51,462 nt of DNA from an uncultured Burkholderiales bacterium (GCA_903903975.1 CAIVAS010000013.1:1-51462), one strand, 5' to 3'; positions 34,535 to 42,833 are shown, counted from the stretch's first letter. Made by a program: numbers and translations. The notes: generated by a model not told the origin, from the sequence alone.

Positions 34535-34945
34535 TCAGGCAAATGGATCGACGATCAGGATGCCGGCGATCATGCGGCCGGCCGACAGGTCTTCTGTCAA
34601 CAGCGTCGTGCAGCCGCCTCGGCCTGCGGCACTCAGTATCAGGGCATCCCAGAACGACATGACGTGCACGCGCTGCAGGTCGATGGCTTCGACGATCATC
34701 GAGACATCGACCTGGACGACATCCATTCGCGAATAGAGCTCGATCTTTCTGCGCGCGATGCCCGGATCCGTCCCGAGCTTGCGGGTGGTCACCGAGTAGT
34801 ACTCCTGAAGGACCTGGGTGCTGATCACGCCATCACCGGCCGACAGTGCCTGTTCGATGACCTCGATCGCGGTGCGTGCCCGGCGCTTGTCGCTGCGGTC
34901 GTCGGAGTAGACGAGCAGGTTGGTGTCGAGAAAGCTGCGCGGCAT
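34535..34945 (-). CDS. PIN-domain toxin (VapC-like), second pair
   Basis: A 136-residue PIN-domain ribonuclease. Acidic residues D7 (FLDTNLLVY), E48 (VLQEYYSVTTRK), D100 (FWDALILSAA) and E118/D119 (LLTEDL) fit the metal site. It lies five bases after the antitoxin gene in the same direction. The sequence is clearly different from the first toxin of the window. Confidence 0.92.
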   Translation of the reverse strand: MPRSFLDTNLLVYSDDRSDKRRARTAIEVIEQALSAGDGVISTQVLQEYYSVTTRKLGTDPGIARRKIELYSRMDVVQVDVSMIVEAIDLQRVHVMSFWDALILSAAGRGGCTTLLTEDLSAGRMIAGILIVDPFA

Positions 34946-34950
34946 CGTGG

Positions 34951-35208
34951 TCAGTCGCCGCGGCGGCGATCGAGGCGTTCGGAGTAGACCTCCTCCCGAT
35001 CGAATTTCCAGCCGCCTTTTTGTCCCTTGGGGGACTGGCCGGTCATCGACAGCTCGCGCAGTTCCTTGATGATCGCTTCGCGCTGCGACTGCCCCGCGAG
35101 TTGTTCAAGGTAGTCGCGGACTGCCTGATTCAGACTCTTGCCCATCGACTGAGCGGCCTTTCTGGCCTGTTCGACGATGCGCTCGTCGACCGACAAAGTG
35201 AGGTTCAT
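34951..35208 (-). CDS. Antitoxin of the second toxin-antitoxin pair
   Basis: An 85-residue protein starting MNLTLSVDERIVEQARKAAQ, followed by MGKSLNQAVRDYLEQLAG. This is a short ribbon-helix-helix-type DNA-binding domain, as in many antitoxins paired with PIN toxins. The charged C-terminus (KGGWKFDREEVYSERLDRR) would bind the toxin. Directly upstream is a 45-bp operator made of three 15-mers, starting nine bases from the ATG, so tight autoregulation is expected. Confidence 0.88.
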   Translation of the reverse strand: MNLTLSVDERIVEQARKAAQSMGKSLNQAVRDYLEQLAGQSQREAIIKELRELSMTGQSPKGQKGGWKFDREEVYSERLDRRRGD

Positions 35209-35216
35209 CTCTGCTC

Positions 35217-35261
35217 ACACAGTTTATGTGCACACAGCTTATGTGCGCACATAAACTGTGT
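35217..35261. promoter_or_regulatory. Triple 15-mer operator of the second toxin-antitoxin pair
   Basis: Three abutting 15-mers: ACACAGTTTATGTGC (35217-35231), ACACAGCTTATGTGC (35232-35246, one base different) and GCACATAAACTGTGT (35247-35261, the exact reverse complement of the first). They cover the expected promoter of the antitoxin gene. Confidence 0.8.
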
Positions 35262-35282
35262 CAATGCCGGTATCAAGATCGC

Positions 35283-36422
35283 TCAGACCAACCCGATCAC
35301 ATAGCCGCCCGACTTCTCGTCGTGAGCCAGCGCCAGCAGACCGCGGTCGCGGGCGTCTTCGAGCAGTTCGTTGAAGGACCGGTAGCCGTAATAGCCTTCG
35401 GCGAACCCAGGGCGGCGACGCTTGAGGGTCTGCTTGACCATCGAGCCCCAGATCTTGTCGTCGGCGCCGCGCTCGGTGATCAGGGCCTCGACGGTTTCGA
35501 CGACCAGATCGATCGCATCCTGGCGGCGACGTTCATCCGAGCCGGGTGCGGCCAGCGGCTCGGCCAGGACATTGGAGACAGGATCGGTGGCGGCAGCGGT
35601 GCCTGCAGCGGCGACCGGCTCCGCCACCGGCATCAGCGCGGCGGCCTCGGCGGTCGTCGGGGTGTCGCTGCCGTTGGGCGCGGGCGCGTCAGCGCCGGGT
35701 TTGCGGCGTCGTGAAGGCCGCTTTTTTGGCCCATCACCGGCGGCACTGGCCGCAGCGACGCCAGCTTCGGCGTCGGCCGCAGGCGGCTCGACTCTGGCTG
35801 CGACCGCAGGTCTGGCGGATGCCTCGGACTTGCTGGCGAGCTCTGGTTTGCTGGCCTCGACTCTGGCTGCCACCGGCTGGGCAGCCTGCGCCCTGCCCGC
35901 ACCGTTGCCGGCAGCGGTCGATGCGCGGCTCTGGCGGCGGCGCGGCTCGCGCACCAGGTCGTCGTAGAAGATGAACTCGTCGCAGTTGGCGGTGAGCAGG
36001 TCGGAGGTCGAGCCCTTGACGCCCACGCCGATGACGGTCTTGTTGTTCTCGCGCAGTTTGGAGACCAGCGGCGAGAAGTCGGAATCGCCGCTGATGATCA
36101 CGAAGGTGTCGACATGGCCCTTGGTGTAGCAAAGGTCGAGCGCGTCGACGACCATCCGGATATCGGCCGAGTTCTTGCCCGACTGTCGCACATGCGGAAT
36201 CTCGATCAGCTCGAAGGATGCCTCATGCATCGGTGCCTTGAATTCGCGATAACGCTCCCAGTCGCAGTAGGCCTTCTTGACCACGATGCTGCCTTTAAGC
36301 AGCAGCCGCTCGAGCACCTTGCGGATGTCGAACTTTTCATACTTGGCGTCGCGCACGCCGAGCGCGACATTTTCGAAGTCGCAAAACAGCGCCATGCTGA
36401 CGTTTTCGGGGGGGTTGGCCAT
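35283..36422 (-). CDS. NYN-domain ribonuclease-like protein with C-terminal LOTUS (OST-HTH) domain
   Basis: A 379-residue protein. The N-terminal NYN domain (about 10-155) has ALFCDFENVALG with D15, NSADIRMVVDALDL with D87, and IISGDSDFSPLV with D113 and D115, the acidic set of PIN-like nucleases. A long Ala/Pro/Glu/Arg-rich linker (about 160-295) follows, then a LOTUS/OST-HTH domain (DLVVETVEALITERG, KRRRPGFAEGYYGYRSFNELLEDA), thought to bind RNA. Relatives include LabA and limkain-like proteins. It probably cleaves or handles RNA in the cytoplasm. GGAG six bases before ATG 36422 sets the start. Confidence 0.92.
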   Translation of the reverse strand: MANPPENVSMALFCDFENVALGVRDAKYEKFDIRKVLERLLLKGSIVVKKAYCDWERYREFKAPMHEASFELIEIPHVRQSGKNSADIRMVVDALDLCYTKGHVDTFVIISGDSDFSPLVSKLRENNKTVIGVGVKGSTSDLLTANCDEFIFYDDLVREPRRRQSRASTAAGNGAGRAQAAQPVAARVEASKPELASKSEASARPAVAARVEPPAADAEAGVAAASAAGDGPKKRPSRRRKPGADAPAPNGSDTPTTAEAAALMPVAEPVAAAGTAAATDPVSNVLAEPLAAPGSDERRRQDAIDLVVETVEALITERGADDKIWGSMVKQTLKRRRPGFAEGYYGYRSFNELLEDARDRGLLALAHDEKSGGYVIGLV

Positions 36423-36496
36423 CGGATCTCCGGTCGGCATGGGCGATGCGCAGGCCGATCCGGCACTCGCCGCGGCATTATCCGCCCGCGCAGGGC

Positions 36497-36883
36497 TTAC
36501 ATCGACTCGTGCCGGATGCCCGACGCTTTTTCGCTGTGGGTTTGACAGCTGAGGCAGCGCACCGCAAAGGGCTGTGCCTGCAGCCGATCATCCGGAATCG
36601 GCTCGGCGCAGTCGGTGCAGATGCCGTAGAGATCGTGGTCGAGGCGCTTGAGCGCGGCCAGACCCTCCCGGTATTCCGCGATGTCGCGGCTGGCGTCGGC
36701 CAGGTCTGAGGAGCCGGTGTCGTTGGCCACCGACAGATCGGCGCGGTCGCCGATATGGTCGAGCGACTGCAGCACCTCGGCCATCTCGCCGAGCTTGCCG
36801 ACGATCTCATCGTGGAGTACCTCGAGTCTCGCCTCGATGGTCTGGCGCACGGCTTCGGTGTTCAGGGAGCTGGTGGTGGTCAT
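36497..36883 (-). CDS. DksA/TraR-family zinc-finger protein
   Basis: A 128-residue protein with a helical N-terminal coiled-coil region (EARLEVLHDEIVGKLGEM) and a C4 zinc finger YGICTDCAEPIPDDRLQAQPF-CLSC (C89, C92, C110, C113). Such proteins enter the RNA polymerase secondary channel or act as stress factors. The acidic coiled-coil tip of true DksA (DxxDxA) is not clearly present, though LADASRDIAE lies near that position. It is shorter than DksA (about 150). Role beyond family membership is not predictable. Confidence 0.85.
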   Translation of the reverse strand: MTTTSSLNTEAVRQTIEARLEVLHDEIVGKLGEMAEVLQSLDHIGDRADLSVANDTGSSDLADASRDIAEYREGLAALKRLDHDLYGICTDCAEPIPDDRLQAQPFAVRCLSCQTHSEKASGIRHESM

Positions 36884-36914
36884 CGCTGATCCGCTCGAAG
36901 AGGGCGCGCCGGGA

Positions 36915-37154
36915 TCATGCTGAAGGATGGGCCGGTGGTTGCGCCGGAGGCTTGGTGGCGACCTCTTTCAGCGGCTTTCGGGTATCAATGCCGAGCGCGG
37001 CATAGAGCGGACACCAGCCGACCAGGCCGGTGATCAGTCCGATGATGCCGATCCAGCCCCAGGCCCCGATGGTAGAGGTGGCGGTCAGCGCGATCAGCGC
37101 AAAGCCTGCGAGAACGCGAATCTGTCGGTCGATGGTGCCTGTATTGGTTTGCAT
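36915..37154 (-). CDS. DUF2892 small inner-membrane protein
   Basis: A 79-residue protein starting MQTNTGTIDRQIRVLAGFALIAL, then TIGAWGWIGIIGLITGLVGWCPLYAALGIDT. This is the DUF2892 pattern: two transmembrane helices, with a CP motif near the end of the second. A Pro/Ala-rich tail is added. In other bacteria this domain occurs beside or fused to rhodanese domains (YgaP), hinting at sulfur handling, but no rhodanese is present here. Confidence 0.88.
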   Translation of the reverse strand: MQTNTGTIDRQIRVLAGFALIALTATSTIGAWGWIGIIGLITGLVGWCPLYAALGIDTRKPLKEVATKPPAQPPAHPSA

Positions 37155-37316
37155 GGCGGCCTCCTGGTGCGGGTGCCCGCGAATCGGAGCGCCCTGCCAG
37201 GATCAGTGCAGGCCAGAGTCGTGCCTGTCTCGAATGATGCGCACCGACGCATCCCGATGCGGCTACTCGGTCGAGGCCCGGAATCGAGGTCCGGATGCGG
37301 GGCCCCGAATCGGGTA

Positions 37317-38453
37317 TCAGCGGCGTGCTTCGAAAAAGCCGGCGGCGATGACGAGCGCGGCTTCGACATCGTGATGGGTGACATCGAGATGGGTGACCCA
37401 GCGCTGGACCAGCCCGCTGCCGTAGCGACCGACGCTGCCGGTGGTGCGAACGCCGTGCGCTGCCAGGTGATCGGCAAAGGCTTGCGCGATCGCATCGTCG
37501 ACCTTGACGAAGACGATGTTGGTTTGCGGCAGATCGGCCTGCAGCCCGCCGTATTGGTGCCCGAGCGCGATCAGCCCTTCGGCCAGTCGGGTGGCATTGG
37601 CATGATCGTCGGCCAGGCGTTCGATATGGTTTTCGAGGGCGTGCAGACCGCCGGCGGCAATCATGCCGGCCTGGCGCATGCCGCCGCCCAGCATCTTTCG
37701 CCAGCGTCGTGCGCGGGCAATCAGCGGTTTGGAGCCGAGCAGCAGCGAGCCGACCGGCGCGCCCAGGCCCTTCGACAGGCAGACCGACACGCTGTCGAAG
37801 TTGGCGCAGATCTCGCGGGCGACCGCGCGCGGCTCGAGCGGCACGTCGCCCTCGCGGGCGCGGGCGGCGGCAGCCGAGTCGGGTCCGGCGCCCTCGCGGA
37901 TCCCGGCCCGTCGGCGGCGGGTGACCTCGACCGCGGCATTGAAGAGCCGGGCGCCGTCGAGGTGGGTGGCCAGGCCCCGACTCGTAGCCAGGGCGCGCAT
38001 CTCGCGCAGATAGTCCATCGGCAGCACCTTGCCGCCGGTGGTGTTTTCCATCACCACCAGCCGGGTGATCGCGAAGTGCGGATCGTCGGGTTTGATTGCC
38101 GCCTCGATCGAGGCCAGCGGAATCGTGCCGTCGGGGGCGTGTTCGAGCGGCTGCGGCTGAATCGAGCCGAGCACCGCCATGCCGCCTGCTTCCCATTTGT
38201 AGGTATGCCACTGCTGGCCGACGATGGCCTCGTCGCCGCGTTCGCAGTGCGACAGCAGCGCGAGCAGATTGGTCTGCGTGCCCGAGCTGGCAAAAAGCGC
38301 GTCTTCAAAGCCGAGCATCTGCGCGGCGCTGGCCTGCAGGCGATTGATCGTCGGGTCGTCGGCAAAGACATCGTCGCCGACCTCGGCGGTGGCAATGGCA
38401 GTGCGCATGGCGGCGGTCGGGCGGGTCACGGTGTCGCTGCGAAAGTCGGTCAT
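37317..38453 (-). CDS. ltaE: Low-specificity L-threonine aldolase with an insertion
   Basis: PLP enzyme that splits threonine or allo-threonine to glycine and acetaldehyde. The 378-residue protein has DFRSDTVTRPT at the start, GDDVFADDPTIN, the PLP-stacking and Asp region THLDGARLFNAAV (D166) and the cofactor lysine K228 in SKGLGAPVGSLLLG. At about residues 177-210 an Arg/Ala/Gly-rich stretch (RRRRAGIREGAG...) is inserted relative to the usual 330-350-residue enzymes. It lies between two conserved segments and could be a surface loop. The gene is 16 bp downstream of pdxA, in the same direction. Confidence 0.93.
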   Translation of the reverse strand: MTDFRSDTVTRPTAAMRTAIATAEVGDDVFADDPTINRLQASAAQMLGFEDALFASSGTQTNLLALLSHCERGDEAIVGQQWHTYKWEAGGMAVLGSIQPQPLEHAPDGTIPLASIEAAIKPDDPHFAITRLVVMENTTGGKVLPMDYLREMRALATSRGLATHLDGARLFNAAVEVTRRRRAGIREGAGPDSAAAARAREGDVPLEPRAVAREICANFDSVSVCLSKGLGAPVGSLLLGSKPLIARARRWRKMLGGGMRQAGMIAAGGLHALENHIERLADDHANATRLAEGLIALGHQYGGLQADLPQTNIVFVKVDDAIAQAFADHLAAHGVRTTGSVGRYGSGLVQRWVTHLDVTHHDVEAALVIAAGFFEARR

Positions 38454-38469
38454 GGTGCGGCTCGCTGGA

Positions 38470-39822
38470 TCAGGCAGAAGGTGGGTGGTCGGTCGATGAG
38501 GCGGCGACGGGGGTCGTTGCGCTCATCGACGATGAAGCGGTGCGGGCGTCGCCGGTTGGCGAGGCGCAAAGCGTGATGGCCAGGTCGATTGCCGCCCGCA
38601 GGCTGCTGGCATCGGCCGTGCCTTGACCGGCGATATCGAAGGCGGTGCCGTGATCGACGCTGGTGCGGATGAAGGGCAGGCCGACGGTGATATTGACGCC
38701 CTGCTCGATCCCGAGGTACTTGACCGGGATCAGGCCCTGGTCGTGATACATCGCGACCACCACGTCGAAGTCGCGAAACCCGCGAGCGCGCATGAAGACC
38801 GTGTCGCCCGGCCAGGGGCCGCTGGCGTCGATGCCCTGCGCACGCGCCTGCGCGATGGCGGGCGCGATGATCTCGATTTCCTCGCGGCCCATCAGGCCGC
38901 CCTCGCCGGCATGCGGATTGAGGCCGGCCACCGCGATGCGGGGATGCGCGATGCCGAGCTTTTGCAGGCCGGTGTGCGCGATCGCGATGGTGCCGGCGAC
39001 CGCGGCCAGGGTGATCTGCTCGATGGCCTCGCGCAGCGAGACATGGATGGTGACCAGGATGGTTCGCAGCTCGTGATTGGCCAGCATCATGCGCACATCG
39101 CTTGCGCCCGCCAGCTCGGCCAGGATCTCGGTATGGCCAGGGTGATGAATGCCGGCGGCGCGCAGCGCTTCCTTGTGGATCGGTGCGGTCACAACCGCGG
39201 CGATCCGGCCGGCGATCGCATCCTGGCTGGCGCGCACGATCGCGGTGTATGCCGCCAGACCGGCACGCGCGTCGATGCGCCCGATTGGCAGATCGTCGGG
39301 GAGGTTGCTGCAGGTGACGACTGCGACGGTGATCGGGGTGTGCGGGGTGTGCGTGGTGCGCCGGGCGCCCGCGGCACCATCGGCACCGGCGGCACCGGCG
39401 GCACCGGCGGTATCAAGCGCGCCATCAAGCGCGCCATCCAGGACCGCTGCGGCCTGTGCGACCGATTCGCAGGTGGTGATTGCGAGCGGCAGGCCGAGTC
39501 TGCGGGCGGTGCGGGCCAGCAGGCCCGGGTCGCCATAGACGATGAGTCGGGCGGCGAGGCGAGTGTCGAGGTGCGTCGCGAGCTTAGGCGCGTCAGCCGG
39601 CCGCTCGGCGCCGATCGCGGTCAGCGCTTTCAGGACGATCTCGGGGCCGATGCCGCAGGCGTCGCCCATGGTGATGGCGATTGGCAGGGCGGCGCCTGCT
39701 GCGATGGGCAAAGTGGGCTCAGACGAGGCCGGTTGCGCCCCGCGCCGCAAACTGGAATGCGCGTCCGGGTGCGCACGCGCAACGGTGACGGGCAGTTCGG
39801 GACGATCTTGCGATGGCGGCAT
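38470..39822 (-). CDS. pdxA: 4-hydroxythreonine-4-phosphate dehydrogenase with extensions
   Basis: NAD-dependent enzyme of pyridoxal-phosphate synthesis; PdxA2-type relatives instead oxidise phosphorylated threonates. The core is clear: PIAITMGDACGIGPEIVLKA, VVTAPIHKEALRAAG, the metal His in HHPGHTEILAEL, and FDVVVAMYHDQGLIPVKYLG. At 450 residues it is much longer than the usual 330. An N-terminal extension of about 45, an Ala/Gly/Asp-rich insertion at about 130-163 (DGALDGALDTAGAAG...) encoded by small tandem repeats, and a Ser/Thr/Ala tail of about 28 account for this. ATG 39822 is preferred to the open frame upstream, which overlaps the permease gene. Confidence 0.9.
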   Translation of the reverse strand: MPPSQDRPELPVTVARAHPDAHSSLRRGAQPASSEPTLPIAAGAALPIAITMGDACGIGPEIVLKALTAIGAERPADAPKLATHLDTRLAARLIVYGDPGLLARTARRLGLPLAITTCESVAQAAAVLDGALDGALDTAGAAGAAGADGAAGARRTTHTPHTPITVAVVTCSNLPDDLPIGRIDARAGLAAYTAIVRASQDAIAGRIAAVVTAPIHKEALRAAGIHHPGHTEILAELAGASDVRMMLANHELRTILVTIHVSLREAIEQITLAAVAGTIAIAHTGLQKLGIAHPRIAVAGLNPHAGEGGLMGREEIEIIAPAIAQARAQGIDASGPWPGDTVFMRARGFRDFDVVVAMYHDQGLIPVKYLGIEQGVNITVGLPFIRTSVDHGTAFDIAGQGTADASSLRAAIDLAITLCASPTGDARTASSSMSATTPVAASSTDHPPSA

Positions 39823-39875
39823 GGGATGAATTGTAGGCTGCGAACGAACTGGGCCTGAGCGTTTGCACACGGCGT

Positions 39876-40583
39876 TCAGCGCAGCAGCAAAAGCAGCCCG
39901 ACTGCGGTGAGAAAGCCGAGCAGCAGCCACCGGAACACCGCCTCGCTGACCCGATGGCGCAGGCGCTTGCCGATCGCCATGCCGGCGAACAGCGGTGCGA
40001 GCGCCAGCCCCGACATCACCACCTCGGGCCAGCCCAGCACATTGAAAGCCGCCATCGACACATAGAGCGGCAGCGCGCCGGCGATATAGATGATGCTGAT
40101 CGAGCCGACGAACTGTTCGCGGCTCAGCCGCAGCGCGACCAGATAGGTGATCAGCAGCGGGCCCATCAGTGAGGACACCCCGCCCATCGCACCCGACACC
40201 AGCCCGACTGCGGCGCCCCAGCGTCGTTCACTGCGCGGGCCCACATGGAGCACCGGATTCCAGATCATCATCGTCACCGCCAGCAGCAGGGCTGCGGCGA
40301 CCAGGGCATCGATGGTGGCCACCGGCATGCCGAGCGTCAGGCGCGCGGTGAGCGCCGTGGCCAGCATGATCGCGATCAGCAGCGAGGCGAAGCGGCGCAG
40401 GGCGTAGGTCACCATGCCGCCGTCGGCCGCCTGCCAGAGGTTGGACAGCAGGATCGGGATGCCCATCAGCGCAATCGCCTTGGGGCTGGGAATGACCAGC
40501 GACAGCAGCGGCACCATCACCAGCGGCAGCCCCACGCCAATCAGACCCTTGACCAGGCCGCCGAGCACGAAGATCCCGGCCAC
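39876..40583 (-). CDS. TauE/SafE-family permease
   Basis: An inner-membrane protein of 235 residues from GTG 40583, with about seven to eight helices in two repeats. GGLVKGLIGVGLPLVMVPLL and GAMGGVSSLMGPLLITYLVAL are the paired conserved loops of this family, which exports sulfite, sulfoacetate or other small anions. The frame is open upstream to the amidase stop with sensible sequence (SIDLTSSISTALGQPLSASLLLIV) but no ATG, GTG or TTG; a CTG at 40655 overlapping the amidase TGA could be the true start. It sits between the amidase and pdxA genes, all leftward. Confidence 0.83.
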   Translation of the reverse strand: MAGIFVLGGLVKGLIGVGLPLVMVPLLSLVIPSPKAIALMGIPILLSNLWQAADGGMVTYALRRFASLLIAIMLATALTARLTLGMPVATIDALVAAALLLAVTMMIWNPVLHVGPRSERRWGAAVGLVSGAMGGVSSLMGPLLITYLVALRLSREQFVGSISIIYIAGALPLYVSMAAFNVLGWPEVVMSGLALAPLFAGMAIGKRLRHRVSEAVFRWLLLGFLTAVGLLLLLR

Positions 40584-40651
40584 GATCAGCAGCAGCGATG
40601 CGCTGAGCGGCTGGCCCAGCGCGGTGCTGATCGACGATGTCAGGTCGATGC

Positions 40652-41905
40652 TCAGCCTTCGCGCTGCGCGCGGGCCAGCACCGCATGCAGGAGCACATTG
40701 GCGCCGGCATGGATGTGGGCCGGATCGGCGTTTTCGATCTCGTTGTGGCTGATACCGCGCTCGCAGGGCACGAAGATCATGGCGGTGGGGCAGCGCCGCG
40801 CAACATAGACCGCATCATGGCCGGCGCCGCTGGCCAGTCGCCGGTGCGAATAGCCGAAGGCCTGCGCGGTGGTCTCGATCGAGGCGACCAGCGAGGCGTC
40901 GAAGGCGCAGGGTGCGAAATAAACCGTCTGCTCGAGGCTGATCGACACGCCGCTGTCGGCTGAGATCTTTGCGGCAGCGCCCTTCACCGCGTCGGTCATG
41001 GCATCGAGCGTCGCGGCATCGGCACAGCGCAGATCGATGCTCATCTCGACCCGACCCGGGATCACATTGCGCGAATTGGGCGAGACCACCAGCCGGCCCA
41101 CCGTGCCGCGTGCATAGTGCGGATGCGAGGTGGCGACCTCACGGACCGCGACTGTCAGGTGCGCGGCGGCCAGCAGCGCATCGCGGCGCAGTTCGATCGG
41201 CGTGGGGCCGGCGTGCGCATCCTGGCCTTCGAGCACAACGTCGAACCAGCGCTGACCGAGCGCGCCTTCGACCACGCCGATGGTTTTGCCTTCGTTTTCG
41301 AGTACCGGCCCCTGCTCGATATGGGATTCGAAGTAGGCGTCAAAGCGTGGTGCGGCATCGGTGCCGGCCGCGCCGATCGCAGCCAGCGCCTCACCGACCG
41401 AGATGCCCTCGGCATCGCGTTGGGCCACGCAGTGCTCGACGGTGAAGGCGCCGGCATAGACGCCCGAGCCCATCATCACCGGCTGAAAGCGGGTGCCCTC
41501 TTCATTGGTCCAGACCGCGACTGCGATCGGCTTGCGGGTAGCGATGCCGGCGTCGTTGAGCGTACGAATCACTTCCAGGCCGGCAAGCACGCCGTACTGG
41601 CCGTCGAAGCGCCCGCCGCTTGGCTGGGTGTCGAGGTGACTGCCCATGGCCACGGGTGCGGCCGTTGCATCAGTGCCGGGGCGGATGGCGTAGAGGTTGC
41701 CGATGGCATCGCACAGGATTTGGCAGCCGGCCTCGCGCAGCCAGCCGGTCACCCGATCGCGGCCCTGGGCATCGAGCTCGGTAAGCGCCAGGCGCCTGAT
41801 GCCGCCGCGCGGCGTGGCGCCCAAGGTGGCCAGCGACATCAGGCTCGACCAGAGGCGTTCGGACGAGGTGGACAGGGCGGCCGGCGTAGGCAGAGGAGCG
41901 TTCAT
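40652..41905 (-). CDS. Zn-dependent hydantoinase/carbamoylase-family amidase
   Basis: A 417-residue M20-type amidohydrolase that removes the carbamoyl group from N-carbamoyl amino acids; related enzymes act on N-carbamoyl-beta-alanine, allantoate or ureidoglycolate. Metal ligands are visible: H90 (GSHLDTQPSGGRFDG), D101, E135/E136 (TNEEGTRF) and H195 (ESHIEQGP), plus ISHNEIENADP with the last His. The substrate-carboxylate Arg region NSRNVIPGRVEMSIDLR is present. It follows the IclR gene by ten bases and is probably controlled by it. With MmsA divergently encoded, a beta-ureidopropionase role is attractive but unproven. Confidence 0.88.
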   Translation of the reverse strand: MNAPLPTPAALSTSSERLWSSLMSLATLGATPRGGIRRLALTELDAQGRDRVTGWLREAGCQILCDAIGNLYAIRPGTDATAAPVAMGSHLDTQPSGGRFDGQYGVLAGLEVIRTLNDAGIATRKPIAVAVWTNEEGTRFQPVMMGSGVYAGAFTVEHCVAQRDAEGISVGEALAAIGAAGTDAAPRFDAYFESHIEQGPVLENEGKTIGVVEGALGQRWFDVVLEGQDAHAGPTPIELRRDALLAAAHLTVAVREVATSHPHYARGTVGRLVVSPNSRNVIPGRVEMSIDLRCADAATLDAMTDAVKGAAAKISADSGVSISLEQTVYFAPCAFDASLVASIETTAQAFGYSHRRLASGAGHDAVYVARRCPTAMIFVPCERGISHNEIENADPAHIHAGANVLLHAVLARAQREG

Positions 41906-41915
41906 GGCGGGCTTT

Positions 41916-42833
41916 TCAGAGGGGGTTGATCGTGATGCGACTGGTGCGGGGTGGGCCGCTGATGCGGCGTTTGGGGCTTATCTGGTGCGGGCGTGCGGTG
42001 ATTGTCGCAGGAGGCGGTGCGCCGAGTTCGGTGCAGATGTTGGCCGCGAGTTGCCGGATGCCTTGAACGAGTTCGGCGCGGCGTTTTGCCGTGAGGCCTG
42101 CCTTGATCACACTGACCGCGACCGCTGCGACCGCCGTCGTGCCACGTGCACCGAACACCGGTGCGCCGAAGCACTGCATGCCTTCGGCGGTTTCCTCGTC
42201 GTCGATCGCATGGCCGTCCTGGCGGATGTCGCCGAGCTGGCGTCGCAGGGCCGCCAGGGAGGTGATGCCGTGGCGGGTCAGTCGCGGCAAGGGTCCGTCG
42301 CCCAGCGCCAGTCGCACCGCCTTGTCCTCGAGGCTGGCCAGCATGGCCTTGCCCGACGAGGTGCAGACCGCCGGAAACCGCCCGCCCACGCGAAAGTTGA
42401 CCGCCAGCGGTCGGCTGCCCTGACGGCAGGCGAGATAGGTGACGTCGCTGCCGTCGAGCGTGGCCAGCATCAGGGTTTCGGTGCCGAGCGCTGCGATGCG
42501 ACGCGCATGAGATTCGAAGGCGCGCATCAGGTCGGACTGCGCGGTAAAGGCATCGGCCCATCGCAGGGCTCGCGGCCCGAGGCTGAATTCGGCCTCGTCG
42601 TTGCGCCGAGCGAGGTCGAGTTCGACCAGGGTGACGAGCAGGCCGTGCAGGCTGCTGCGCGGCAGGCTCAGACGGCGCGCGAGTTCGGCCAGCGACAGCG
42701 GCTCATGCGCATCGGCGAGCACATCGAGCAGACGCGAGGTGCGCTCGACGGCGGGGACCAGTCGGGGTGCTCGCGGTGTCCGGGGCGATGGTGATGGCGC
42801 TGGTGGTGGTGAGCGGTCGGTGTCGCGGGGCAT
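41916..42833 (-). CDS. IclR-family transcriptional regulator
   Basis: A 305-residue regulator with an N-terminal winged HTH (about 27-85): VPAVERTSRLLDVLADAHEPLSLAELARRLSLPRSSLHGLL. The C-terminal effector-binding domain (about 100-275) includes CTSSGKAMLA and DDEETAEGMQCFGAPVFG. The Pro/Ser-rich first 22 residues and a Pro/Arg-rich tail are probably disordered. ATG 42833 is chosen; the upstream open frame runs through tandem repeats and is rich in Pro and His. It lies between the amidase operon, which follows at ten bases, and the divergent mmsA operon, and is the obvious candidate regulator of both. Confidence 0.9.
   Translation of the reverse strand: MPRDTDRSPPPAPSPSPRTPRAPRLVPAVERTSRLLDVLADAHEPLSLAELARRLSLPRSSLHGLLVTLVELDLARRNDEAEFSLGPRALRWADAFTAQSDLMRAFESHARRIAALGTETLMLATLDGSDVTYLACRQGSRPLAVNFRVGGRFPAVCTSSGKAMLASLEDKAVRLALGDGPLPRLTRHGITSLAALRRQLGDIRQDGHAIDDEETAEGMQCFGAPVFGARGTTAVAAVAVSVIKAGLTAKRRAELVQGIRQLAANICTELGAPPPATITARPHQISPKRRISGPPRTSRITINPL

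Noticed and set aside
38623-39858. Plus-strand open frame of 411 codons opposite pdxA
   Set aside because: Shadow of pdxA with Gly/Asp-rich repeats that arise from the PdxA low-complexity insertion.
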